Positions 36,042 to 44,272 of a stretch of 64,000 nt of DNA are shown piece by piece; positions within the stretch are counted from its first letter, which is position 1, and every line of letters starts with the position of its first letter. The position numbers were made by a program, and so were the translations under genes. Source of the stretch: an uncultured Clostridia bacterium (GTDB lineage Bacteria; Bacillota; Clostridia; Oscillospirales; Ruminococcaceae); assembly GCA_946567425.1 (NCBI GenBank), contig CAMNXF010000003.1, positions 62,001 to 126,000 of the forward strand, written 5' to 3'. The notes beneath the pieces were generated by a model that saw nothing but the letters and a program-made list of their open reading frames with translations, was not told the DNA's origin and did not search any database.

Positions 36042-37477
36042 CTGCGTCTGTTGTTCCCCCGTTTATTGCGCGGCGCCATTTGTATCTTGCGGCGGCGCTC
36101 CATTTCAGCAAGCTTGCGCTTCTTGTTCCTGTGGAGCGTCCTCGCGACCGCGTAGGTGATTATCAGCGCGATAAGCACTATCACTATCGTTATGAACTGC
36201 GGCGACTTGAGGATATTCATCAGCTTTTCCTTGTAGTCCTCGACGATATCCAGAACGACCTCGTTCTCGGTGACGAGCGGAATTTTCGCAAGTGTTTCGC
36301 CGTTGAGCCGAAGCTCCAGCTCCCCGACGGAAACTCCCTTTTCGACGGGCGCGACAAACGGCTCTACCGTAGGCTTTATCTGCTGAATGGACGTTTTGTC
36401 TAGCGTTTTCGGCATAAGCGTGTAGAAGTCCTCGGTGGTGACGATGCCCACCTTGTCCGCCTCCAGCCCCTTTGAAACGTCAACCTGCATCACCTGCTCG
36501 TTCGCGCCTATTATCTGCGCATACTCAAACTCGTCGAACGCCCAGTCGTACAGCTTCGCGTGATCCTCAAAATGGGTAACCCCCGTTTCGCCCGTACTGT
36601 TTGTATACGGCGCTTGGAGCGTTACCACAAGGTAGTTGTAGCCGCCGCGCTCGGCGCACGTTACCAGCGAGCAGAAGCCGGGAATATCATCCCCCCACTC
36701 GCCGTTTTTTTTCAGGTTGTACGAATTTATGCTGCCTGTTTTTATGCCTTTTATCCCCTCGTAGTAATAGTCACTGCTCTCGCGCATCATGGCGTTTGTG
36801 TGCGTTACGGTAACGCCATCGGGATATGTCTCGTTTTTGGGCATTTCGTATTCGTAAGTATTGCATATTTTGAGGAAGCCGGGATATTTATCCAACGCGT
36901 ACTTTGTAATAAGGTACAGGTCCTTTGCGGTAGTGTAGTTGTTTTCGTTGAACAATCCGTGCGTGTTGGCGAAATGCGTGCCTGTGCAACCTATCTTGTC
37001 CGCGGTGTCGTTCATCATCTTTATGAATTTACTGATGTCGCCGCCGCCGATATTGTAGGCAAGGACGTTTGCCGCCTCGCAGCCCGACGCAAGCATAAGT
37101 CCGTACAGGCAGTCGTTGTAGGTAACGTTCTCCTGAAGCGGCTCTATACCCGCCGTGGACGCGCCGTAATAGTTGGGATTGTCGCCGTAAAACTCGTTGA
37201 AGCACTCGTAGGGGCAATCCACCTTCGCGCTGAAATCCTTGATGTTTTCGAGCGCCACAAGGCAGGTCATTATTTTGACGGTGGAAGCGGGGTACAATTT
37301 TTTGTCGGGATTTTTCGACATAACAACAATGTCCGTGTCAAGATTTACCATATACACACCCTCGCTTGCAAGCTCGAACGGCACGGAAAACGCCGCAAAT
37401 CCGCTCAAAGTTGGAGCAAATGTTGAAAATAACAGAAATATCGCAAAAAATATTGTGAAAGTTTTTAGTTTAAACAT
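36038..37477 (-). CDS. D-alanyl-D-alanine carboxypeptidase (DacF/PBP5-like, S11 family)
   Basis: 479 residues: signal peptide (about 5-30), penicillin-binding S11 domain with SxxK in YPASTVKIMT (Ser65-Lys68), the SxN-type region LASGCEAANVLA, and KTG in GIKTGSINS; then a C-terminal beta domain (about 345-410), a membrane helix near 430-450 and a strongly basic tail (KRKLAEMERRRK). It trims the terminal D-Ala of peptidoglycan stem peptides at the outer membrane face. A C-terminal anchor is a common form in Clostridia. It is coupled to rlmH. Confidence 0.93.
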   Translation of the reverse strand: MFKLKTFTIFFAIFLLFSTFAPTLSGFAAFSVPFELASEGVYMVNLDTDIVVMSKNPDKKLYPASTVKIMTCLVALENIKDFSAKVDCPYECFNEFYGDNPNYYGASTAGIEPLQENVTYNDCLYGLMLASGCEAANVLAYNIGGGDISKFIKMMNDTADKIGCTGTHFANTHGLFNENNYTTAKDLYLITKYALDKYPGFLKICNTYEYEMPKNETYPDGVTVTHTNAMMRESSDYYYEGIKGIKTGSINSYNLKKNGEWGDDIPGFCSLVTCAERGGYNYLVVTLQAPYTNSTGETGVTHFEDHAKLYDWAFDEFEYAQIIGANEQVMQVDVSKGLEADKVGIVTTEDFYTLMPKTLDKTSIQQIKPTVEPFVAPVEKGVSVGELELRLNGETLAKIPLVTENEVVLDIVEDYKEKLMNILKSPQFITIVIVLIALIITYAVARTLHRNKKRKLAEMERRRKIQMAPRNKRGNNRRR

Positions 37478-37612
37478 ATAGACAAATCACCTTTTTTCGG
37501 TTATTATATTATAAGGGGCTGTTTTTCCGAACGAAAATATGCCCGCGTTTATATTATAACAGATTCTTACATAAAAAGTAAATAGCTTTTTTGAATTTGT
37601 AAGAAATTTGTA
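37478..37612. other. Spacer upstream of the carboxypeptidase gene
   Basis: AT-rich; on the minus strand tandem TATAAT-like hexamers (about 37500-37513) could be the -10 of the carboxypeptidase promoter, but no convincing -35 is seen. The direct repeat TTTGTAAGAA occurs twice near 37594-37616. Confidence 0.35.
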
Positions 37613-37772
37613 AGAACTTGTTCTCATAACCCGAAATGCTCGAATTGCACGTATTATGCCTACGGCAAAACGCTGCGACGCAGACGTACTTTGGTACGTC
37701 AAGAAGTTTTGACGAAGTAATCGGAAAAATTTGCTGCAAAACGAGCGTTGAGCGGCAATGAGAATATGTTCT
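37613..37772. repeat. Long imperfect palindromic element (small hairpin repeat)
   Basis: 160 bases whose two halves are imperfectly complementary throughout. The tips are AGAAC..GTTCTCAT at the left and ATGAGAAT..GTTCT at the right; inner matching blocks include GCTCG/CGAGC, TTGCA/TGCAA and CAAAAC/GTTTTG; the centre is the perfect hairpin GACGTAC-TTTG-GTACGTC (about 37690-37707). The structure resembles MITE- or REP-like hairpin repeats of Clostridia. Only one copy is seen in this window. Confidence 0.6.
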
Positions 37773-37794
37773 AATAATTCCACGGAGGGATCGA

Positions 37795-38502
37795 ATGATT
37801 TACATAACCGGCGATATCCATGCCGATTTTTCGCGCTTTAAGAATCCCATGCTCAAAAAACTGAAAAAACAGGACGCGCTGATAATCTGCGGGGATTTCG
37901 GGTTTATATGGGACGGCAGTCCCAAGGAAAAAAAGCTGCTGAAAAAAATCGGCAAGCTGCCGTACAACGTGCTGTTCGTGGAGGGCACTCACGAAAACTA
38001 CGACCTGCTCGAGCAATACGAGGTCGGCGAATGGTGCGGCGGAAAGACGCGGCTTATCAGCGGCAGACTACGGCAGCTTATGAGGGGACAGGTCTTCGAG
38101 ATCGCGGGGAAAACCGTGTTCGCGTTCGGCGGCGGACAGACCGAGGACGTTTACGAGCTGACCGAGGGCTCGAACTGGTGGGCGCGCGAGATACCCTCTG
38201 AAGAGGAGCTTGCCGAGGGCTTGGCGAACCTCGAACGTGTCGGCAACAGCGTGGATTTCGTGGTCACCTACGAGCCGCCCTCAAAAATGCAGGATTTTCT
38301 GCTCGGCAGCGGCGACCGCAACCACATCAACACCTACCTCAGCGAGGTCTACGAAAAGATTGATTTCAAGGGGTGGTTTTTCGGGAAGCTGCACATGAAC
38401 AAGCTCGTTCCGCCGAAATATTACGCTGTTTACGACGGGATAATTCCCGCCGATCAAACTAAAATATCCAAGAAAAAAGAACCGAAGAACAAGGAGAAGT
38501 GA
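37795..38502 (+). CDS. Calcineurin-type metallophosphoesterase
   Basis: 235 residues. The metal-binding motifs are visible: YITGDIHAD (D-x-H), ICGDFGFIW (GD), VEGTHENYD (G-x-H-E in place of GNHD). The C-terminus replaces the usual GH-x-H with GKLHMN. The substrate is unknown; similar small phosphoesterases in Clostridia accompany tRNA-ligase or toxin-like systems, but none is adjacent. CGGAGGG precedes the ATG. The gene is immediately followed by the YdbC-like gene, with which it is probably co-transcribed. Confidence 0.85.
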   Translation: MIYITGDIHADFSRFKNPMLKKLKKQDALIICGDFGFIWDGSPKEKKLLKKIGKLPYNVLFVEGTHENYDLLEQYEVGEWCGGKTRLISGRLRQLMRGQVFEIAGKTVFAFGGGQTEDVYELTEGSNWWAREIPSEEELAEGLANLERVGNSVDFVVTYEPPSKMQDFLLGSGDRNHINTYLSEVYEKIDFKGWFFGKLHMNKLVPPKYYAVYDGIIPADQTKISKKKEPKNKEK

Positions 38503-38503
38503 T

Positions 38504-38743
38504 ATGGCTGAAATTACATTTGAGATCACAAAGGAGCTAGGAGTTATCTCCGAGACCGCCAAGGGCTGGACGCGAGAGCTGAATATGGTAAGCTGGAACG
38601 ACCGCGACCCGAAGTACGATATCCGCGACTGGTCGCCCGACCACACACGTATGAGCAAGGGCGTTTCACTCACCGAGGAGGAAATGCAGAAGCTCGTCGA
38701 GCTGTTCAACGCGCGCGACGAAGAAGATTCGTTCGAGGAATAA
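38504..38743 (+). CDS. YdbC/PC4-like single-stranded nucleic acid-binding protein
   Basis: 79 residues: AEITFEITKELGVISETAKGW, then ELNMVSWNDRDPKYDIRDWSPDHTRMSKGVSLTEEEM. This closely follows the YdbC family, small dimers with the fold of the eukaryotic coactivator PC4 that bind single-stranded DNA. It could act in replication, repair or transcription. AAGGAG lies at the end of the phosphoesterase gene, one base upstream. Confidence 0.88.
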   Translation: MAEITFEITKELGVISETAKGWTRELNMVSWNDRDPKYDIRDWSPDHTRMSKGVSLTEEEMQKLVELFNARDEEDSFEE

Positions 38744-38754
38744 ACGTAAAATAA

Positions 38755-38802
38755 GCGCAAGATAAAACGCGGCTCAGACATGAGCCGCGTTTTATCTTGC
38801 GC
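38755..38802. terminator. Very long perfect hairpin terminator
   Basis: A perfect 22-bp stem with a GACA loop (arms 38755-38776 and 38781-38802). The upper 12 bp with AAAACGCGGC / GCCGCGTTTT has the terminator form on both strands; the lower part GCGCAAGAT / ATCTTGCGC extends it. It lies 12 bases after the YdbC-like gene. Confidence 0.75.
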
Positions 38803-38805
38803 CGT

Positions 38806-39064
38806 CCGCACGGCAGAGGTCTGAGAACGGTTATCGGCAGAAGATGTTTCTGTGATGTAAGGTAGTGCGTTACGCTGATGATGCCGTGTTGGTAAAGCCT
38901 TGCTGAACTTGTCCGTGAAATTGTCGAGATGAATTTATGACACTGCGGAAAATTAAAGTAAGTATTGCCGTAACGTTATCCGATAATGTATGCTTTGTGC
39001 CGAAACCGTTTTAAGGCGCTGCCTAAATGATACTGCCGTCCGTTCTCACACCTCTGCCGTGCGG
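38806..39064. repeat. 259-bp element with 25-bp terminal inverted repeats
   Basis: Arms 38806-38830 and 39040-39064 match at 24 of 25 positions as inverted repeats (CCGCACGGCAGAGGT at the left, ACCTCTGCCGTGCGG at the right). The interior has no coding frame of note. No obvious target-site duplication is seen. It could be a MITE or the closing stem of an unknown structured RNA. Confidence 0.55.
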
Positions 39065-39142
39065 TCTGAAATTATCCTCTCATATATATAGACGTATTTT
39101 TTTCGGAAATGTTACACGTTTTTTTAAAAATTATTGATTTTT

Positions 39143-39274
39143 TTAAATATCCGTGATACCCGCGCTTACGACAGCCGCGTCGGGCGCGTTCTCCGAAAGA
39201 TTTGTTCTGTCCGCGCACGCAAACAATGTAAATGCCAGTACTGCCGCTGCGAAAATTGCCGCAAATTTTTTCAT
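39143..39274 (-). CDS. Tiny lipoprotein (43 residues) or lipoprotein remnant
   Basis: ATG 39274 opens MKKFAAIFAAAVLAFTLFAC, a complete lipoprotein signal with lipobox Cys20, followed by 23 residues (ADRTNLSENAPDAAVVSAGI then TDI) and a TAA stop. A GGGGG ribosome site and a promoter are present. It is either a genuine small lipoprotein or the front end of a truncated gene; nothing downstream continues the frame. Confidence 0.5.
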   Translation of the reverse strand: MKKFAAIFAAAVLAFTLFACADRTNLSENAPDAAVVSAGITDI

Positions 39275-39337
39275 AATATTTACCCCCGTTATTCTGAAAT
39301 TTTAAGTTTGATTTGGTTTCCCTTTCGGTAATTATAT

Positions 39338-39366
39338 TCTAACACATATCATCTCCGAATTCAACT
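39338..39366 (-). promoter_or_regulatory. Possible promoter of the tiny lipoprotein
   Basis: Minus-strand TTGAAT and TAGAAT separated by 17 bases, followed by further AT-rich sequence, about 65 bases before ATG 39274. Coordinates are approximate to one or two bases. Confidence 0.4.
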
Positions 39367-39471
39367 ACAAAACGGTTACAATTCGGTTACAATTCGGTTA
39401 CAAATTATTACAAAAGGTTACAAAATATAGCGGGAACGGTCGTATTTGTGCATAATATGTTGCGGTGCGCA
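39367..39471. other. Spacer with short direct repeats
   Basis: The unit CGGTTACAATT recurs nearly exactly two to three times in tandem (about 39373-39400), followed by AAATTATTACAAAAGGTTACAAAA. It lies just beyond the stop codon of the large four-repeat protein. No gene or clear terminator. Confidence 0.4.
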
Positions 39472-42400
39472 TTATGTGCCGCGCGACGATTTGTCGGCGA
39501 GCATACAAATTTCGTAAGCCTTCCATTCGCCGTCGATAAAACGGAATTCGTTGCTGATCCTTATTGTGTCGTACAGTTCCTTAATTGCGGGGTCGTACAC
39601 AGGTCTGCTCCCCGGCTCCCGGGACGTAACATAATAATTTACCGTTGTGAACCTTATGGTATCGGCGCTTCTCTCCTCCAGCTCATACTCCGTGTGAACA
39701 AGGTTTTCGGGCAACTGAACGGTGCCGCTCTCATAATAAAGCTGACCGTCATGCTCGTAAACGTGCGGAGCGTTCATGAGCAGAAGCGGGACAGAGTCCT
39801 CGGTAAACGCCTTGTACAGCGCGTCGATAAAACCCTTGTATTTAAAGCCGCTCTCGCGGAACGTCTGTCCGAAGCTGTAACGCGGAACAATATCGATGTC
39901 ATAGATATCGGACGAGTCTTCAAATATCTTTATCTGCGCGCGCTGACCCGAGCAGACCTCGCGCTCAACGTCAGGGTGCATTGCAGCGATATCCGCAAGC
40001 GTTTTCGCCCTGTAATAGCTTTCCGTGAAGTCGGGGGCGTTTATCTGCTCCAGCAGCGCCGTCAAGCCCTCGTCCCCGGCGAGTTTTTTACGGTAATTTT
40101 CCAGAGCTTTCTCGTAAGTAAAGTCGGCAAGCTCGCTCTCGGAACGCGGCGTTCCCGTAATTATAACGCTGTTTCCGTGCTCGTCAGTCTGAATGTTGCC
40201 GCTGCCCGTCTCCCAAGCGGAGGATTTGCCGTTATCCATACAGAGCTGCTCCGCGCGCCACTTGCCCTTTTCCTTTACAAAGCGGTTGGTTATCCTGTTG
40301 ATAACGTAGTCGTCCGTGTTGTTCGGATCAAATTTCGGTTTTATCAGCTCGGGCGCGTTCAAGTCGTAATAATCCCAATCGACCATGTAGCATATCGAGT
40401 CGAAAACTATCTCGCCGTCAGTGTTCGTTATAAGCTCGTAATCCGTGTGAATAAGGAAAAAATCCTCATATGGGTAGTAGCGCTCGCGGTAATAAAGCGC
40501 GCCGTCACGCTCGTGAAAAGCGTTGGTAACGTTATAAAGCCGTATCGACTTATCAATATCGCCGCCAAAAATATCACGGTAAGCCGCTGTAAAGCTGTCG
40601 TAGGTGTAGCCTGTTTCATCGTAAATAAACACCACCGAGCTTACAGGCATCATAAATGTGATAGTCGCCGCCTCGTGACCCGACCGTATTTTTTCGGACG
40701 GAGCAAGCTCCGTGCCGCCGACAAGCGCAAGCATATCCGCAAGCGTTCTCGCTCTGTAGTAAACGTCCGTGAAATCGGGCTTATTTATCCGTTCCAGCAT
40801 CGCCGTCAAGCCCTCGTCCTCGTCGAGTTTTTTGCGGTAACTTTCCAGAGTTTCCTCGTAGCTGAAGTCGGCAAGCTCGCTCTCTGGCAGCGGCGTTCCC
40901 TCAAGGTGGAACGTCAATTTTGTTGTATCGAGCTCAATATTGTCCGCGCCGTTGTTCACCCTGCCGACAGACGACATATCGCCGAGGAAGCAAAGCTCCT
41001 CCGCGCGCCATTTGCCGTCCTCCTTTACAAAGCGGTTGGTAATTCTCGTAACGACATAGTTTGACTTTTTGGACGGATCATAGGGCTGCTTATGCCCGAA
41101 AGCGACAAACGCGTTGTATTCCTCGGGGCGGATATGATAGCAGAGCGTGTCGAAAACGATCTCGTCCTCCTTGCGGCTTGTAAGCTCATATTCACTGTGA
41201 ACGAGCAGCGGGTTTTCGCTGAACGATTTGCACCCCTTGCAGAGCACTCCGTCGTAATCGTAGAAAGTGCCGTGCTCCAGCATATAATAAAAGGTCTCCG
41301 AGCCGAACGCTTCCTTCATCGTATTGGCAAAGCTGTCGTATGTGAAGCACGTTTCGAGATAACGGTCGACATTCTGATTGTATTCGTCGAGGAAATTCAG
41401 CGCAAAGCCCGGGTCTTTTCCTGTAAAAAGATACACGTCGCTGTTTGCTGCGAGAATTTCCGCGAGAGTGCGCGCGTTATAATACCGCTCGGTAAACTCC
41501 GCGTCGCCTATCTGCTCCAGAAGCGCGGTCAGGTTCTCGTCCTTTTTGAGCGTTTCGGTGTATTTCGAGAGCGCCTCGCCGTACTCAAAATCCGTGTGAG
41601 AGCCCTCGGGAAGCGACTTGTACTCGAGCACCAACTTGTCCGTGATCTGCGGAAATTCTCTATCAAAGGCGTTAGGGAGCGCCCGATCTGCGTCGCCGTA
41701 GTCGATATTCTCGGCTCTCCATAAGCCGTCCTCATTTACCAGACGGTTGGCGCGAATCGATACAAAGCGCTGACCCTCCTTATTTATATAGGTATCCTTG
41801 TTCGCGGGGTCGTAAGGCTCGCGTTCACCGTCGTCGGCATAGTCGTAATACCGCACCGTATTGAAAACGATCTCGCTGTCCGTGTTCGTTATCAGCTCGT
41901 AATCGGTATGGACAAGCCCAAGAACTCTGACTCCGCCCGTCTCATAGCCGTCTGCGGCATACAATTGCCCGCCGTTGTCGATAAAGCTCCGTCTGCTGCT
42001 TATTATCAGATTTTCCGCAGCCTCGTCACAGAAAAACTCACGGAACAATTGTACAAAGCCGCCGTAGCGGTAGCCCGTCTCGTACAAGTCAAAAACAGGG
42101 TCGGGATAAGCAGTGTCGGTGTTCGGCTCGGTCACCGTAACGCACGCGCGCATTTGCTTTTCCATTTTTTCCCTCGCCTTGTCCGTCGCGATAACGTCCG
42201 CGTTCGATATGCCGCTCGTCAAGTCCGCGAGCGTTCTCGCCTTGACATAAGCGTCAGCGGCGGCGGGGTCGGATATCTCGCCGAGCAGCGCCGTAAGCTC
42301 CCCGGGGAATGTCTCGCGGTAACTGTCCGCAAGCGCGTCAAGGTCGAAATCCTCCAGCTCGCCGTCGGGAATGGGCGTTCCCGCCAACGTCGGAACTCCG

Positions 42401-42663
42401 TAAACCGTCTCCGCAGACGAATTATTGACCTCGACGCGGCTCGTCTCGATATTGTGGATAAGCCCCGGCAGCTTGGTTATTCCGAAAACCAGCGCCGCGC
42501 AAGCTGCCAGAGCCGCAGCCGCCGAAATTATGACCGTGCGTTTCGACATTCTCCACGGAACGTATTCTATATACATATCGGGTCCCGACGCGGTCTGCTC
42601 GGCTTCTCTGATGTATTTATCGTCAATGTCGGTGAACAGGTTGAAAAATTTATTGTCAGCCAT
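39472..42663 (-). CDS. Large one-pass membrane protein with four extracellular repeats; probable ECF anti-sigma factor
   Basis: 1,063 residues. Cytoplasmic N-terminus (about 1-42), one membrane helix (43-65), and an extracellular part made of four related domains of about 215-230 residues, starting near residues 96, 346, 586 and 835. Each opens with a DFxYEExLexYrkkL-like helix and LTALLEQI...YxRARTLADI, and closes with HTDYELITNTDxEIVF ... YDPxxxxxYV ... NRFVKEDGKWRAE. Repeats 3 and 4 are most alike. The gene overlaps the sigma factor gene by 8 bases, the arrangement of cognate anti-sigma factors, but no zinc-binding anti-sigma motif is present. ATG 42663 is chosen because AAGGGG then lies at good distance. 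Ligand unknown. Confidence 0.75.
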   Translation of the reverse strand: MADNKFFNLFTDIDDKYIREAEQTASGPDMYIEYVPWRMSKRTVIISAAAALAACAALVFGITKLPGLIHNIETSRVEVNNSSAETVYGVPTLAGTPIPDGELEDFDLDALADSYRETFPGELTALLGEISDPAAADAYVKARTLADLTSGISNADVIATDKAREKMEKQMRACVTVTEPNTDTAYPDPVFDLYETGYRYGGFVQLFREFFCDEAAENLIISSRRSFIDNGGQLYAADGYETGGVRVLGLVHTDYELITNTDSEIVFNTVRYYDYADDGEREPYDPANKDTYINKEGQRFVSIRANRLVNEDGLWRAENIDYGDADRALPNAFDREFPQITDKLVLEYKSLPEGSHTDFEYGEALSKYTETLKKDENLTALLEQIGDAEFTERYYNARTLAEILAANSDVYLFTGKDPGFALNFLDEYNQNVDRYLETCFTYDSFANTMKEAFGSETFYYMLEHGTFYDYDGVLCKGCKSFSENPLLVHSEYELTSRKEDEIVFDTLCYHIRPEEYNAFVAFGHKQPYDPSKKSNYVVTRITNRFVKEDGKWRAEELCFLGDMSSVGRVNNGADNIELDTTKLTFHLEGTPLPESELADFSYEETLESYRKKLDEDEGLTAMLERINKPDFTDVYYRARTLADMLALVGGTELAPSEKIRSGHEAATITFMMPVSSVVFIYDETGYTYDSFTAAYRDIFGGDIDKSIRLYNVTNAFHERDGALYYRERYYPYEDFFLIHTDYELITNTDGEIVFDSICYMVDWDYYDLNAPELIKPKFDPNNTDDYVINRITNRFVKEKGKWRAEQLCMDNGKSSAWETGSGNIQTDEHGNSVIITGTPRSESELADFTYEKALENYRKKLAGDEGLTALLEQINAPDFTESYYRAKTLADIAAMHPDVEREVCSGQRAQIKIFEDSSDIYDIDIVPRYSFGQTFRESGFKYKGFIDALYKAFTEDSVPLLLMNAPHVYEHDGQLYYESGTVQLPENLVHTEYELEERSADTIRFTTVNYYVTSREPGSRPVYDPAIKELYDTIRISNEFRFIDGEWKAYEICMLADKSSRGT

Positions 42664-43231
42664 TGTCATAACCCCTTTTCTTCAGATATTTTTTAAGCTC
42701 CGCGCGTGTTCTAGAAAGTGTCGCGGAAATGTTGTTCTCGGTCATTCCGAACGACGCGGCAAGCTCGGATATGCCGTCGCAGTACCAATACCGCCGCACG
42801 AATATCCTACGCTTATCCGCCGTGAGCTTGCCGAGAAAGCGGTTTATCTCCTCAAGAAGCTCGCGGCGCTCGGCGGTCTCGGCTACGTTGCCGCCCGCGA
42901 AAGCCTCCAGCTCCTCAAGCTCCTCGAACACTAATTTGACCGCTCCGCCGCCACGCTTTTCACGGCGTTCACTCTTCCAACGGTTAAGCGAGATGTTTTT
43001 CGCGATCTTCGCCAGATACGCGGACAATATCTTCGGCTTTGCGGGCGGAATGCTCTCCCACGCCTTCAGCCACGTATCATTCAGACACTCCTCCGCGTCC
43101 TCGCTATTTTGCAGAATATTCCGCGCTATCGAGCCGCAAAGCCCTCCGAATTTCTCCGAGACCGCGCGCACGGCGTTCTCGTCGCGGTTGTTGAACAGCT
43201 CCAGTATTTCGTTATCATTCAAAACGCCCAC
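42656..43231 (-). CDS. ECF-type RNA polymerase sigma factor
   Basis: About 191 residues. Region 2 (ELFNNRDENAVRAVSEKFGG, NSEDAEECLNDTWLKAWESIP) and region 4 (RRIFVRRYWYCDGISELAASFGMTENNISATLSRTRAELKKYL) are intact, and no region 3 is present, as in ECF sigma factors. The likely start is GTG 43231, eight bases after CGGAGG; earlier in-frame ATGs (43288, 43276) lack a site. It overlaps the large four-repeat membrane protein, probably its regulator. Stimulus and regulon unknown. Confidence 0.9.
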   Translation of the reverse strand: MGVLNDNEILELFNNRDENAVRAVSEKFGGLCGSIARNILQNSEDAEECLNDTWLKAWESIPPAKPKILSAYLAKIAKNISLNRWKSERREKRGGGAVKLVFEELEELEAFAGGNVAETAERRELLEEINRFLGKLTADKRRIFVRRYWYCDGISELAASFGMTENNISATLSRTRAELKKYLKKRGYDNG

Positions 43232-43397
43232 CGCCCTTTCCTCCGTTTTTTGTGAATTTTCCGCAGAACCGCGCATACGCAGCTCCATTGAACCGATGCC
43301 GCCCAAACCGCTCACTCCCTTGTCATTCTATCGTGAGGTTTTATCCTCTATTTTTTATGACAACGTTTAATTTACTTTCTGACAATTTTATAAAAAA

Positions 43398-43421
43398 TTT
43401 GCCCCGTTTTTTCGGGGCAAA
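43398..43421 (-). terminator. Terminator of the gatB-downstream membrane protein
   Basis: Perfect 9-bp stem TTTGCCCCG / CGGGGCAAA, followed on the minus strand by ATTTTTTATA, six bases beyond the stop codon at 43428. Confidence 0.85.
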
Positions 43422-43427
43422 ATAATT

Positions 43428-44270
43428 TCACATCTCACCGTACATTTCATCATCGGACTTCACGAGATAATTAAACGGCACGGCATTCATAATATGGCAC
43501 TCCTTACGGAAACGCTCCTCTTTTCCATTCAAAAGATCAAGCTGACTTACGGGAATACAAAACAGCACGTTCTCATAGCTTAATCCGTCGGACGGACAAA
43601 AATCCTTGCAAAGATCCGGTGCGGCGACCCGATAAAACGTGAGCCGCTCCCCGCGAAGATAGTATTTCAGCCAGTTGTAAAGAAAATTTAAAAAGGCGGC
43701 TGGCGGCTCTCCGCCGAAAGCGAGCGTCGGCATATCCTCCGCGGAAAGAGCGTTCAAGTCGGGCGGCTGAACAAGATCAATGAGCTTCTCGGCATTCTTC
43801 ACCGAGAAAAAGCGCCTTATGCCGTTCTCCATCATACACAATATTATAACAAGCGGAGCACCCGCCATCATTACAAGCCCCGCAAATCCCAGTGCAAGAT
43901 TTACATATTTTCCCAGATAATATGCCGCAGCGGTGAAAACGAACATAGAGCCGAACACAGACAGCAGAATGAGCGCCGTTTTCGCCTTGCTGCGGCGCGC
44001 TGCGTTGACCGCGCTTATTTTGGTGCGGATAAACCGTTCGAGCAGCTTGTCCTCGCTCTGCGGAACGGCTTTCGATCGGGAAAACCGCACGATTATCGGC
44101 GAAAGCGACACTATAAACAGCGCCCCGATAAATGTGAACACCAGAACGGGATAGCACCACTCGCCGAAATCGCAAAGCGCGCATACGACCAGAAACAGGA
44201 AATCGCCGACCACCAGTCCCCACCCGATAAGCTGCCAGAATAGATACGGGTGTCTTTCGTGAAAACCCAT
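43428..44270 (-). CDS. Four-helix membrane protein of unknown function
   Basis: 280 residues with two pairs of membrane segments (about 11-31, 37-57 and 102-122, 126-148) and a C-terminal cytoplasmic or extracellular domain of about 130 residues (LNFLYNWLKYYLRGERLTFYRV, VLFCIPVSQLDLLNGKEERF). I recognise no family. It follows gatB by two bases and is probably transcribed with it, though a functional link to tRNA amidation is not expected. Confidence 0.7.
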   Translation of the reverse strand: MGFHERHPYLFWQLIGWGLVVGDFLFLVVCALCDFGEWCYPVLVFTFIGALFIVSLSPIIVRFSRSKAVPQSEDKLLERFIRTKISAVNAARRSKAKTALILLSVFGSMFVFTAAAYYLGKYVNLALGFAGLVMMAGAPLVIILCMMENGIRRFFSVKNAEKLIDLVQPPDLNALSAEDMPTLAFGGEPPAAFLNFLYNWLKYYLRGERLTFYRVAAPDLCKDFCPSDGLSYENVLFCIPVSQLDLLNGKEERFRKECHIMNAVPFNYLVKSDDEMYGEM

Positions 44271-44272
44271 AA

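Noticed and set aside
38806..39064. Intact transposon with target-site duplication
   Set aside because: The immediate flanks differ (GCCGT versus TCTGA) and no transposase is inside.
39448..41064. Long open frame antisense to the four-repeat membrane protein (538 codons)
   Set aside because: The minus-strand frame has a membrane helix, four internal repeats and a coupled sigma factor; the plus frame shows repeated shadow segments only.
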